Assembly: GCA_023974075.1 (NCBI GenBank)
Contig: CM043798.1
Coordinates: 1,817,027-1,881,026, forward strand
Direction: 5' to 3'
Length of the DNA: 64,000 nucleotides
From: Chaenocephalus aceratus
Taxonomy: Eukaryota > Chordata > Actinopteri > Perciformes > Channichthyidae
Below the pieces are notes generated by a model. The model saw only the letters and a program-made list of their open reading frames with translations, made no database searches and had not been told where the DNA came from. How positions within the stretch are numbered: position 1 is the first letter of the stretch; every line of letters starts with the position of its first letter. Shown piece by piece: positions 46,726 to 59,476 of the stretch. The translations under genes were made by a program, and so were the position numbers.

Positions 46726-49700
46726 GTTCCAAGAGCCCCTTAAAAGGAGCCTGGCAAACAAAGCTATTACTTGTGTTATTTAAAAAGGAAGGCCACCTCC
46801 TTTAGCAGACAATAACACGGATACCCCTTCCTTACACACACTCAACACGTTACCATCTCTGTACATGACGCATGACCGTTTGAGAACATGTAGATGAAGC
46901 TGATCCCAGACCTCAGGAAGGCATCACCATGTCACTTTAAGAACACCACATGAGTTCCTCTTCCACACGGCGAGAGAAGTGGCTCTGATGCGATCTGCCA
47001 GACTGAGGTGCATTCGAGCGCCAACATGGACGACATCAGGCATAGCATTGATTCCAGCAGGGACCTGAGTAATAAAGCCATACCCATTGTAGTGATCTGC
47101 AGAGGGATCGGCATGTGTCTTCCTCGATACGAGCTGCTGCACACCTCCATCAGAGAAGGGCAGCTTCCATTGCCCATGTGTCCCACCTTCTCAACACTAA
47201 GCATCACAACATCTCAGTCCAAAGTGACATCTTGAGATTACACATTCCAAAACTTGAAGAGGTTCAATTGACAAACATGTAAAGATGGCCCTTACATCTG
47301 AGGTAGTGGAACGACAGATGGTTAACTGCGATGTATTGGTTCAGTGTATATGTTTTAGCTTGTCTATTCTACACACAACAATCATGTGTGACACTGACAC
47401 TACGATGCAGTTAGTTAGTCCTCTTTTCAGAGGAAAGGTTGACGTGACGAAGGTAACTTCACTAACGGCTTCGGGCCTTGTATATCGCACATGTCTTTTA
47501 TTTTGAAAAGTGTTCCCCCCCCGTTCTCTCTGTTACTCCTGATGATGTTCACCTGGTGCCCTGTGTTGCCCCCCCCCCCCCCCCCCCCCCACCTGTGTCT
47601 AACTGCTGATTAGTGGGCGTGTATCGAGGCTCTGTGTTCCCTGTCTGTGGAGGCTGGCAGTGTGGGTGAGGTCCTTGTGGCTGGTGGCTGTGTTCACCTG
47701 GGCAGCAGCAGTGAGGCTGTGTATCCTGAACCACAGCGATGAATAAATGCCCACCCCGGGGTATATTTGAGTGCTCTGCCTCCTTGCTTGGTCGGCCGCT
47801 CGACGGTCAGCTTCACATTGTGTCAGTAGTTGTTGAAGAAATAAACACAGGTGCAAGAAAGCCAGTATTCCTTGTTGCTTCAAAGCATCCATCAGATATG
47901 TAACTTGTAGAGAGGGCGACATGTTTGATCTTCCTTTTTTTGATGGCTTTAATGACAACGGTTAACTGGATGACCAACCTCAGTTCAAACGAATACTTGA
48001 ACCCTGTACTATTATGAAATCATTAGAGGCTAAGAGTACTGATAATGGTTGTTAGCAACAGAGGAAAACAAATACATACATTCAATTGGTAACTCAGATG
48101 CTAGGCTATATACCCCCCCCCATCTAAAGTGTCTGTCTTCTGTCTCCTGTCCTCTCAGAGTACAGAAGACCTGCTCTGCTAACACCTCTCAGACTGCAGG
48201 AGCTCTTTTGGGCTTTTATGATGACAGTAACACAAGTCACCATCGACACAATCACACTCATCCATACAGAGGCTGAGGCCGCTGTACAAGATGTACCTAC
48301 CCCAACACACACACACACACACACACACACACCATGTGAGTAATGTAGGGCTATGTACCAGGATCTTGCTCTAGGTTGCTCACACATGTGGGGGGATTGA
48401 ACCAGATCTGTTGAATTAAACATGTCTCCATGTAGAACTAAATGCGATGCTCGTCCACATGTCGTACTGGTGAGTCCCGTGTGCCACGCATGGAGGGACA
48501 CTCAGCAGTCAAACCCTATGTTTGACCTCTATTGATCCAGCAGCTACACAGTGCTTGAGTTGTGCCATCACAGTGCGGCGGGGTTTCCCAGAACCTTTGA
48601 CAGGGGCACTCCACCTGACATCGTCTCTGCTTGCGTCATGACCAGGCAGTCATGTCCTTGCTGCAGCTGACCCAACTGCTTAGATGTATTCAAACGAATG
48701 CTTGATCACGTTAGCAGCATTGCATGGATCACACATGAACGCAGGCTCACAGTTAAACACATGGTTAATGCTGCGGATTTAAACAAAATGACTACTTCTT
48801 TTTTACATTTGGTTTTTAAATACAGTGCTCTGCATCTTGTGCTTTTGATTCCTGCGAAGTGTACTCTTGGATGTGGAGCAGGTCTGGGTCTCAGCGGCTG
48901 ATTTGATTGGTCGTCCTACAGTTTGATGGGAATAGAAGCTCCCACTGCCTGCTCCATGTTACTCTCAGTATTAACCGACTCGCTTAGGGCTGCACATCTT
49001 TACTGAAAAGCATAACGTGTGATGCAGCTGCTGTGTGCTATGATGTCATTTATTATATCTGGCACTGTTTTTTACATGGGTCAAATACTTTTAGGGTTTT
49101 AGGTGGAAAGCTATTAACATTAATGTCCTTATAATGTAGACTGTAGATTGTGCACGCTGCCTTTAAACATACTGTATGTCTTCATGTATTTTAGCAATTA
49201 TATTAATGTCAACATGGAACAGATGGAAGATTTAAAATGCTAGTGGAAGGAACATAACATTACATGTACTTATAGGCTATATAAACTAGTGGGTGGAACA
49301 CTGGAAGCGGCCGTGGTGCCGTCTCTGTGTGCCGTTACAGCCCACACCTGTCCTTTCATTGAGCACACATCTCTGCCAACTGCATCTCCTTTGTGATTAT
49401 CATGCATTCAGTCAGTTAGAGAATATCGTTTGTTGTGTAACCATCGATTGCCACCCAGTTATATTAAAAGCGAAACATCACTTGAGGCCTGATTGTAGCA
49501 ATAGAATCCAATGTCTGAACACATTATGATAACAGCATGTTAGCGTCCGTACCCAGTGACCGTGTTTTCCTTTCACAAACTTGTCAAGTGCTTCTTCAAT
49601 CTGACAATCTATAGGACCCACCGATGCCTGCATTTAGCTTCTGATCATTTATATCAGGTCCGGTCCAACTTCCATCACTGTCAGCATTGCAGTTGACTTT

Positions 49701-50023
49701 CAGGTGAATTTCAAAATGCAAGGAAAGCAACTTATCTAACAATAACATGCTAGATGCAGTGGTCTTTGTTCCATGTTTCCGTCTCTAATGTTCCAAATCA
49801 ATACATCAATGATTGACTGACGGTGCAGCCGTATTATGATCAAGAGTATCTATATGTTGTTGCTACATGTTACATCAGCATTGTTCAGTCCTCAGTGTGG
49901 ACACAGCAGTGTGGACACAGCAGTGTGGACACAGCATTGGTGGACCACCAGGTGTGGACACCAGGTGCGGGCGGGGGCTATGGGGCTTTAACAGGTTAAC
50001 TTATATATATTGTTGGACAAACA
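46236..50023. other. No recognisable gene; unannotated DNA with short microsatellites
   Basis: Contains (CA)n at 46652-46724, a poly-C run at about 47568-47590 and (CA)n at 48305-48332. Open frames at 46924-47207 on both strands are of similar length, and I cannot assign either to a protein family. There is a short GTGTGGACACAGCA triplicate at about 49898-49936. Confidence 0.4.
46652..46724 (+). repeat. (CA)n microsatellite
   Basis: CA repeat with two short interruptions. The minus-strand Cys-Val frame is a by-product. Confidence 0.95.
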
Positions 50024-50027
50024 TTAA

Positions 50028-50375
50028 AGGTGGGGTAGGTAAGTTTGAGAAACCGGCTCGAGATACACTTGTTGTTATATTCCATGGAATGCTCTTAACA
50101 TCCCGATAGCAATGAATATCTGAAGTGCTTTGACAATAAATCCATAAAAAATATCATCAGTGGAAGCCGTGGTGCTGTAAAAAGCACGACCAATCATCTG
50201 AGCCGGCCCGGCTAAAGTGACTGGATGGCCTACCTGCCTGTCAGCCTTCCATCTGTGCACAAACTGATCTCGTGCCCTCATTGGTCATGTGTCAGGAAGT
50301 GGCAGATTTCCTCCGGTTGTGTATTTTCAAATCCTAGCACTCGAGCTGGTTTCTCCAAAACTACCTACCCCACCT
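50028..50375. mobile_element. TTAA-flanked MITE (348 bp)
   Basis: TTAA lies on both sides (50024-50027 and 50376-50379). The left end is AGGTGGGGTAGGTAAGTTTG, then AGAAACCGGCTCGAG; the complement of the right end is AGGTGGGGTAGGTAGTTTTG, then GAGAAACCAGCTCGAG. The inverted repeats are about 37 bp. There is no coding capacity. The target site places it with piggyBac/Kolobok-type elements. Confidence 0.85.
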
Positions 50376-50379
50376 TTAA

Positions 50380-51879
50380 GGGTAAAACATGTTATAATCC
50401 AAAATGATGGATTTGAGCCTTTTCCTTAACTACGGGGTTAACACAATGTGGGTTAACAGTCATCAGCAATACAAAAGAAAGTCTATTGGTGTTACTGTCA
50501 TTATGATCATATACATTTGATTAACTGTTTATATACAAATATGGATTAAAGCATCCTAAAGAAGCAGCCTTTATGTTGAAGGAAGGAGTGAACCCTGAGC
50601 CCAGCCAATAGAAACAGGGTGTACATATCAAATAGGACTGGAGGAGTGAGGCGTTCAGGGTCCACACTGCAGCAGCCTCAGATCCGCTTGTCTTGGTGAG
50701 AGTTGATATGCAAGCTGTTGCTCGAGCAGGTGAGCAGTGATACTTTGAGGTTTTTGTGAGGGGGATTTGTTGATGGAATGAGGGGTTGCCAAGTATTTTC
50801 TTAGTGTGTCTGTTAGAACGGTTACACCAGACTGTGAATAGTGTGTGAAGACAGTGTTGCACAGTACTACACGGAACATGTCCATCATTCATTGTACAAG
50901 TTCAAAATGTGAAAGTCCTGCGACAGATACAGCTCAGGGCCAGTCTCAGGCCAACACACGTGTTACCCTTCGGATGTGACAGCGATATCACATCTTCATT
51001 TCTTGAAATTCAATGATCACCAATTCATAAGTGAATGAATGACCTAGCCTAAGTGTTGGAGCACACATGGGAGACTGCAGCCTTCTACTTATTACATAGC
51101 ATGTAAAATGATCTTTGAATCAAGTAGAACAGAGGATTCAGGCTCACATCCTATAATGTGCTGAATGATTTCAATGGAATCAAGTGTTCATTCCTCGTTG
51201 GCCAGGCAGTGCCAACGCTCTGGATAGCTGAATGCATGAATCCATGCCTGGGTGTAATGCAGCGCGCACTCTGGATGCACGGAGTAATTGTTTGTGTTTC
51301 CTCTTTTCTCTCTAGGTAAGTGAAACCAATTGCTGGGGCTGATTGAAAGTGGAGCGCCTTGGGTCTCCCCTTCACTGCACACACGCTCTGGTACAGTGCA
51401 ACCTTCTACTGCTGCTCTCAATTAACTGCCTGGAAATCACATGGCTGGATGTCACACACCTTTTCCTGTTTTACCTCACATTGTGATTGGGGTGGCTTTG
51501 AAGTAATCCACTGATTTTGAGAGTTTTCTGATGGGTATTTGTGCAGTGAAGTGTGGCTTGTTTTGTCCTTGAGTCTCAAAGCTCATCTGCAGTGTTGGTG
51601 TGATTCTACATGGAGCTGTTGTTGATGCAAAGATATAATAACTACATCCTGTGGGACCACGAGGAGCATATAACACGAGTGTGAAATGATTTGTGTAACT
51701 ATCAACTGCAGTCTGTTTCTTCACACCTAAAACATTGTCGTGTTGGTGTCCTGGGCCTATCTACTGTAGGTGTTAGGGTTGGTCAGTCCTCAGGCCGTGA
51801 AGAATACTGCTCTTAAAGACTGTGGGGACTTTGTCCAGCACAGTGAATGCAAATGAATTGTCAATTGATAGTGTGTGAC
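50380..51879. other. No recognisable gene; unannotated DNA
   Basis: Unique-looking sequence. Minus-strand frames at 50521-50892 and 51151-51421 have no recognisable domains. No repeats of note. Confidence 0.4.
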
Positions 51880-52568
51880 CAGTGGCGGCTCCGGAGTATC
51901 TGTTGGGTAATCTCTGGTAGGGCTAACCCATACAGCGGTGGGGCTCAGTCAGTATTTGCAATGTAATCACATACACGCTCCCCTTGACAGTGAAACGCCA
52001 CGTGTGAGGTTTAGATTATTTCCCTGTCTCAATCCAAATGGAACTGTATGAATAAAGGTACATTTGTCCTTGTAGTAAATAAAAAGGGATCCCTGTGAAC
52101 GTGACGTATGATAGTACACGTTGAAGATCCAATGGGGGATACTGAATGGCGGTTCCGAGTGATCTCGATCAGTAATGCATGACGCAGACCCAACGTTTGG
52201 TTGCTCTGATTGGCTGTAGGTCTGACGCTATTCAAATTGCATTCCGAGGCATTTTGATCTGACCGCGGCCGTGCTGATATCATAACGCCAGAGAATTTCC
52301 ACACCTTTAGTGTATAAAACTCCCCCACTACTTAGACTATTCCTTGCACCCCTCTTCTAGCATAAGCCCGAATGGTCTCGACCATATTGCGTCAGTAACG
52401 TGCACTTGTTGTTACAGCAGGATCAGTTTGTGTGTTGTGGACACCACCGGTATATTTTCGCAATCCGTGTTCTCAACATGCCACTTTAACATACTTTTTC
52501 ATGGTGGGGCTAAGCCATTTCTTGGTATGGCTGTAGCCTACCCCAGCCATACCCTGGCGCCGCCACTG
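51880..52568. mobile_element. hAT non-autonomous element (689 bp; 8-bp TSD TGTGTGAC)
   Basis: The left end is CAGTGGCGGCTCCGGAG and the complement of the right end is CAGTGGCGGCGCCAGGG. The perfect 8-bp duplication TGTGTGAC flanks it (51872-51879 and 52569-52576). CAGTGGCGG ends and an 8-bp TSD are hallmarks of hAT elements. There is no transposase frame. The right end (GCCATACCCTGGCG, CATGGTGGGGCTAAGCCA) recurs in inverse orientation at 56722-56800. Confidence 0.9.
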
Positions 52569-52576
52569 TGTGTGAC

Positions 52577-53816
<1,240 letters not shown>

Positions 53817-54764
53817 GTGTGTGCGCGCGTGCCGCAGTGACACTGTCCTCTCCAGGTCTGCGTGGAGCCTCTGCTCTGAGGGGAATCACTGACTGTGTGT
53901 TAGTATCAGTCCGGCTGCGTGTCATGCTGCATAATTGAGTTCAAATTGAATATGAGCTACCAATCAGTTCCATTAATGGAGGATTGGATAGTGTCTTGTG
54001 AGGGCACGAGGTGGAGAAATCTCCGAGTCCTCACACATACACACTGAAGCCCCCATGCAGGTACACAGGACTCGGGGTCTGCTCACTGAGGAATGGCTCA
54101 TTATTTTTCATGGAGAAACAGTCAGTGCATGTTCAGCTTGTTTCATTTCCTTATTTTACTTCTTATGCTGTTGGATAAGAAATCACAAGGTATTATAGAA
54201 CTACTGTAAGATGTGCATGTACAAAGTAAAGCAAATACATAAACAGACTATATTTATTTTATAGTCTGTGTGCCTGTGTGTTATGAGGGGCCGTAAGTAT
54301 TGGTAATGATATTAATAAAAACAACAACGTTTGGGTTTGTTAGTTTATTATGATGGTAACGTTAACCATATCTACGTTAACGTTATCTCTGGAAACAACT
54401 GGAAATGTGAGATTCATATTTTTCAAATACACAGATCTTATAGTGAGGTTAATCTCATATACAGTACGCTGGTCTTCAACACTACTGTGACGCTAGCTGT
54501 CTGCATCGTCGAGCATAGCTCATTTAAATGAACAATAACAATGCATACAGTAACCTAACTAGCAAACTAACTAATGTACAAGCATGACCTTATTTTAACA
54601 ACCTCACACAGCCTTTTGTTCTACAGTATAATCCTTCTTAATGTTTTACACTTCTCTGTTAGGTTTTAACTTGTATGCTACAGATAGCATCGTTAGCACA
54701 GATGTAGCTTCGTCTCGTTAGCTGAATAAAAAGACCAGTAAGAAATAAAGTGCTTGAATTTCAC
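53817..54764. other. No recognisable gene; possible intronic DNA
   Basis: Unique-looking AT-rich sequence. If the minus-strand exon ending at 54769 is real, this would be the start of its first intron. No other exon is evident. Confidence 0.35.
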
Positions 54765-54768
54765 TTAC

Positions 54769-54980
54769 CGAAGAAACTGCATTCATGGACGGTCCGTTTG
54801 AATCGCAGAGCCATAAGATAAGTGCGACATTTCAATGAAGAATACTCCACCAGGCATCAACACAACAAACACGTCTGACTTCTAGTCGTGTTCTCCGGAT
54901 CAGTTGAGCCCCTGTAGCAACCTGGAGCTAATGAAGCTAACGGGGCTAACGGAGCTAGCAGAGAGACCACTAGCAGTGTG
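54769..54980 (-). other. Candidate first exon with splice donor, minus strand
   Basis: Minus-strand sequence with TTCTTCG followed by the donor GTAAGTGAAATT; the exon ends at 54769. An ATG at 54814 opens MALRFKRTVHECSFF and runs without a stop to the donor (15 codons plus one base, phase 1). An upstream ATG in another frame ends in a stop inside the exon, so an overlapping upstream ORF would exist. Three ETS-type boxes lie just upstream. The exon 5' limit is my estimate. I do not recognise the protein, and no second exon is visible in the window. The block could also be a chance arrangement. Confidence 0.35.
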
Positions 54981-54982
54981 GT

Positions 54983-55030
54983 ACTTCCGTTCCATTACAA
55001 TGACTTCCGTTTCATTACAATGACTTCCGT
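54983..55030 (-). promoter_or_regulatory. Three ETS-type boxes at 20-bp spacing
   Basis: ACTTCCGT occurs at 54983-54990, 55003-55010 and 55023-55030; on the minus strand it is ACGGAAGT, the ETS/GABP core. The surrounding TTCCATTACAATG is repeated too, so this is also a 20-bp tandem duplication. It lies immediately upstream of the candidate minus-strand exon and would suit a TATA-less promoter. Confidence 0.4.
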
Positions 55031-55100
55031 TACAGCAAGTATCCCCCTCACACACATAGGTGAAACACATGCACATTCCCTACTGAGAAACTTTCAGTAA

Positions 55101-55159
55101 AATGTTTTCAGGAGTGTGTGTGTGTGAGGTTTTCAGTAGTGAATGTGAGAGGATTTTAA

Positions 55160-55221
<62 letters not shown>

Positions 55222-55330
55222 TTAATTTTCAGTTGTGTGTGTGTGAGGTTAATTTTCAGTAGTGTGTGTTCAGTACTGCATGTGAATTGTGCAAGGCCAG
55301 CTCTTGTCAGTAGTGTGTGTGCGAGGTGAG
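55101..55330 (+). repeat. Degenerate TTTTCAGTAGTGTGTGTG repeats around a (GT)n tract
   Basis: Motifs TTTTCAGTAGTG or TTTTCAGTTGTG followed by GTGTGTGAGGTTAA recur about every 25-50 bases on both sides of a (GT)n block at about 55160-55220. It is a degraded minisatellite. Frames on both strands are by-products. Confidence 0.8.
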
Positions 55331-55715
55331 TTTGAATTTTGGCCCACACGGCCCTTCATAGTGTGTGCATGTGTGTTAACTTGTTCGAATTTGTATTTCA
55401 TCCCTAAGAAGAACAATGTCACTTTTGAATTAAATCAAGCACAAATTGTGGCTAATTCATAACTAAAAAAATTGTTGTGAGCAAAAATGTGGAATATTAT
55501 ATGATGTTAGTATTGATTAATCACGGCGGAGGATATTTGACTAGTCCTCCCTCGGCCTAGCTGTGCAGCACCTGGCACGCTGCAGTACTTTCTGAAACCC
55601 GGCCTTTAATTACAGACCGTGGCTCCGGCAGAATGTAGTCTGGATGTCCTGATGACATTTCATGCACGCCTAGTCTTTCGGAGACATCAAGATTCAACAC
55701 CATTACAAATGTTCC
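55331..55715. other. No recognisable gene; unannotated DNA
   Basis: Unique-looking sequence between the degenerate repeat and the next TIR element. Nothing supportable is seen. Confidence 0.4.
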
Positions 55716-56585
55716 TTACCCCTCGATTCCACCAGGTCCGTCTGTGCCGCGTTACGGCTGCGCCACGGTTTTGGTCCGGCCTCCTTCGGCGTCATACCCT
55801 ACCGGGCGCGTTTCAGAAGCATTTCAGAAGCGGAGCGTCTTGCCTGCCAGCTCGCAGATTTTGTTGATTTGGGCATATTTCCTGGACAGGCTACTTTGTG
55901 CAGACAAAGTTCATAATAATTGTAATATTCCAGTTATAAACAACATGAATCAAAGATGTGTTGCTGCATTTTAGTGGTGAAGAAATGCATTCATCATCAT
56001 AATTATTCTATATATATAATTTACACAGTGCCTGTAAACCGGAGGAGAACGCTGGCATTTCTCCTCCTACTTGAAAGACTACGGAGGGATAGCGTCTGCA
56101 AAATTAGTTTGTGTGTGTGTGTATCAGAGGTCGCGTTAACCGAATATTTTCCATCTATGACGGAATTTTTTTAACAAATCTGAAAGCAGTCCGTCATTTT
56201 GACGGATTAGAACAAACTCGGAACAGCGCCAAAGCTTCCCCGCAGCGAGTCTCCGGCGTTATGCATGCCCGCCAAAAAGGAAGTGATATAGTTTCCAAAC
56301 CTAACTTTGCCGTAGGATACAAATCATTGAAATGTCTGTGAGTTTTTGCTTTACGCTGTGGCGCGCTCCCGCGAGGTGCAGTGGGCCTGCATAACACGGC
56401 ATAACACCACCGGCGCTAACAATTCACAAATGTGCGTTCCCCCCCTCCCCCAGTTGACAGTTCACGAGCGTGTTCCCCCCAGCAGAGTTGTGTACAGACC
56501 GACGGGTAATAATGGATTTTGACGGACATTTTACAATCCTGGCCTTCAAAATGACGGGCAGCGAAAACGTCTAGCGCAACATCTG

Positions 56586-56616
<31 letters not shown>

Positions 56617-57599
56617 GTAATGCTGTCGCGTTAACGGCGATAATACATTTTTTGAATTAATTGCATTAAAATATTTAACGCATTTAACGCATGTGCAGAA
56701 TGGCCCGCCCCATACATCCCCAGTGGCAGCGCCAGGGTATGGCTGGGGTAGGCTACACCCATACCAATAAATGGCTTAGCCCCATCATGAAAAATGATGT
56801 TAAAGTTAGCAAAATAAAGTCTGCCGACTCGCGCGGAGTAAATTGCACACACAGCAGTTAGTAAGATTGATTTCAGTAGCCACTTGTCTGGAAATACCGA
56901 AGACCAGAAACGGTTTTGAAAACTTTTGTCACATAGTGATCGTCTTCTCAATAGAACATCTTTGATAATGTCTTCTGGCCAATCAGAATCAAGATAACGG
57001 CGTGGTGTTGTTGCAGGAAGTCCCGACGGAGAATACTTTTACTGTAGTACAGGGGTGCACATAACTGGTACGCAGGTTATGTGTGTAATCTGAAATGCGT
57101 ACCATCACTTGTGTCACAAAGCGCATTTGGGTACCGACGTACTTGTGAAGCTTTTCCAGAAGGCGATTAGATCACCGGATGACAGAGTCGGTCTCCGTGT
57201 GCACAGACAGGGCTGCTGTTAACATCAGTCTGTACAACGGAATTGTGCCAACACTACGGCAACCGGCTGCGGAGGGAGACTTTCCCCCCCCCCTTCACTG
57301 GAGAACTGCGCTAAAACAGCTGATCACAACGTTCACACTCTGTGGTCACGAAGTACTCCACTAGCGTCTTAATGAATTAAGACCCCACGGTTTGATGATT
57401 GATAGTGCTCTCTTTAATTTTGACACACAGACATTTTTTACAATAAACATGTTATATCCGCCTTCTTTCATTTATCTTTCCATTCCCACAACAATATACA
57501 TAAATAAATGGCATATTTCGGACATAGTTCGAATGGTGATTAATCATGATTAATTCATTTTTAAGTTGTGATTAATCTGATTAAAATCGTTTGACAGCC

Positions 57600-57603
<4 letters not shown>
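56617..57603. mobile_element. Probable hAT-like TIR element inserted in (TA)n
   Basis: The right end, complemented, reads TAGGGCTGTCAAACGATTTT, and the left end reads TAATGCTGTCGCGTTAACGG; both lead into AATTAAT/GATTAATC motifs. TATATATA lies on both sides, which would serve as an 8-bp duplication but cannot be distinguished from the surrounding (TA)n. Inside, 56722-56800 matches the right end of the 51880-52568 hAT element in inverse orientation. A second CAGGGGTGCACATAACTGGT sequence at about 57049 looks like yet another hAT-type end. Confidence 0.5.
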
Positions 57604-57633
<30 letters not shown>

Positions 57634-57640
<7 letters not shown>

Positions 57641-59241
57641 TGGAGCAAAAAAGTATTTAGTCAGCCACCAATTGTGCAAGTTCTCTCACTTAAAAAGATG
57701 AGAGAGGCCTGTAATGTTCATCCTAGGTACACTTCAACTATGAGAGACAGAATGGGGGGAAAGAATCCAGGAAATCACATTGTAGGATTTTTAATGAATT
57801 AATTGGTAAATTCCTCGGTAAAATAAGTATTTGGTCACCTACAAACAAACAAGATGTCTGGCTCTCACAGACCTGTAACTTCTTCTTTAAGAGCCTCCTC
57901 TGTCCTCCCCTCGTTAACTGTATTAATGGCACCTGTTTGAACTCGTTATCAGTATAAAAGACACCTGTCCACAACCTCAAACAGTCACACTCCAAACTCC
58001 ACTATGGCCAAGACCAAAGAGCTGTCAAAGGACACCAGAAACACAATTATAGACCTGCACCAGGCTGGGAAGACTGAATCTGCAACAGGTAAGCAGCTTG
58101 GTGTGAATACATCAACTGTGGGAGCAATTATTAGAAAATGGAAGACATACAAGACCACTGATAATCTCCCTCGATCTGGGGCTCCACGCAAGATCTCACC
58201 CCGTGGGGTCAAAATGATCACAAGAAGAGACGGTGAGCAAAGATCCCAGAACCACACGGGGGGACCTAGTCCATGACCTGCAGAGAGCTGGGACCAAAGT
58301 AACAAAGGCTACCATCAGTAACACACTACGCCGCCAGGGACTCAAATCCTGCAGTGCCAGACGTGTCCCCCTGTTTAAGCCAGTACATGTCCAGGCCCGT
58401 CTGAAGTTTGCTAGAGAGCATTTAGATGACCCAGAAGAAGATTGGGAGAATGTCATATGGTCAGATGAAACCAAAATAGAACTTTTTGGTAAAAAACTCA
58501 ACTAGACGTGTTTGGAGGAGAAAGAATGCTGAGTTGCATCCAAAGAACACCTACTGTGAAACATGGGGGTGGAAACATCATGCTTTGGGGCTGTTTTTCT
58601 GTAAAGGGACCAGGACGACTGATCTGTGTAAAGGAAAGAATGAATGGGGCCATGTATCGTGAGATTTTGAGTGACAACCTCCTTCCATCAGCAACGGCAT
58701 TGAAGATGAAACGTGGCTGGGTCTTTCAGCATGACAATGATCCCAAACACACTGCCCGGGCAACGAAAGAGTGGCTTCGTAAGAAGCATTTCAAGGTCCT
58801 GGAGTGGCCTAGCCAGTCTCCAGATATCAACCCCATAGAAAATCTTTGGAGGGAGTTGAAAGTCTGTGTTGCCCAGCGACAGCCCCAAAACATCACTGCT
58901 CTAGAGGAGATCTGCATGGAGGAATGGGCCAAAGTACCAGCAACAGTGTGTGAAAACCTTGTGACTTACAGAAAACGTTTGACCTCTGTCATTGCCAACA
59001 AAGGGTATATAACAAAGTATTGAGATGAACTTTTGTTATTGACCAAATACTTATTTTCCACCATCATTTGCAAATAAATTCTTTAAAAATCTGACAATGT
59101 GAGTTTCTGGATTTTTTTTTTCTTCTCATTTTGTCTCTCATAGTTGAAGTGTACCTAGGATGAAAATTACAGGCCTCTCTCATCTTTTTAAGTGGGAGAA
59201 CTTGCACAATTGTGCTGACTAAATACTTTTTTGCCCCACTG
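57634..59241 (+). mobile_element. Tc1-like transposon, full length but broken (1608 bp)
   Basis: TA flanks both ends (57632-57633 and 59242-59243). The right terminal sequence, complemented, is CAGTGGGGCAAAAAAGTATT; the left end carries the same with a small CACA insertion and one change. Inverted repeats extend about 200 bp on each side, and each has an outer AAAGTATTTAGTCAGC and an inner AAGTATTTGGTCA direct repeat, i.e. IR/DR architecture. A single intronless transposase frame, interrupted by frameshifts, lies at 58004-59023. This is a common fish Tc1 family. Confidence 0.95.
58004..59023 (+). pseudogene. Tc1-like transposase pseudogene (DD34E, frameshifted)
   Basis: In active relatives this enzyme cuts the element at its IR/DR ends and reinserts it at TA. 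The total span equals about 340 codons, the normal family length, and starts with [13 protein letters not shown]. Segment 1 (58004 to about 58229) carries the paired helix-turn-helix with [20 protein letters not shown] and an APRK basic motif. Segment 2 (about 58233-58490) is in another frame and holds VIWSDETKIELFG with the first catalytic Asp at about 58464. Segment 3 (from about 58550) holds [21 protein letters not shown] (second Asp at 58733) and [11 protein letters not shown] (Glu at 58838), with 34 residues between the last two. Frameshifts near 58228, in the A-run at 58491-58496 and near 58545 inactivate it. The catalytic triad is intact. Confidence 0.95.
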
Positions 59242-59476
59242 TATATGCTCTGAACGTTCCACTTCCTGCCTGCCTGACATTACCTTACGGCTGCGTTGCG
59301 TCTAAAAATAGACTTCAATCCTATTTCGAGCGGAGCCCAGCGGCGAGACGCGTCTGAGCCGTAACGCGGCGCGTCTCGTGGAATAGCACCCATTGACTAG
59401 AGTGGCCGCGATCCTTGCAGACGCCGCAGCGCAGCCGTAACGCGCCACAGACGGACCCGGTGGAATCTAGGGGTTA

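Larger units (their letters stand above)
55719..59473. mobile_element. Harbinger-like TIR element (3755 bp, TSD TTA) with nested insertions
   Basis: The left end is CCCCTCGATTCCACCAGGTC; the complement of the right end is CCCCTAGATTCCACCGGGTC. TTA flanks both sides (55716-55718 and 59474-59476). Both ends match those of the 772-bp element at 32538-33309, including GTTACGGCTGCG at the left end and GGAATAGCACCCATTGACTA, then GAGTGGCCGCGATCCTT, near the right end. The large size is explained by internal insertions: a TIR element (about 56617-57603) set in a (TA)n tract and a Tc1-like transposon (57634-59241). The family's own transposase is not visible. Confidence 0.82.

Noticed and set aside
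46924..47235. Frames of similar length on both strands (72-91 codons)
   Set aside because: I could not decide which strand, if any, is coding, and recognised no protein family. A decayed retrocopy is possible but unsupported.
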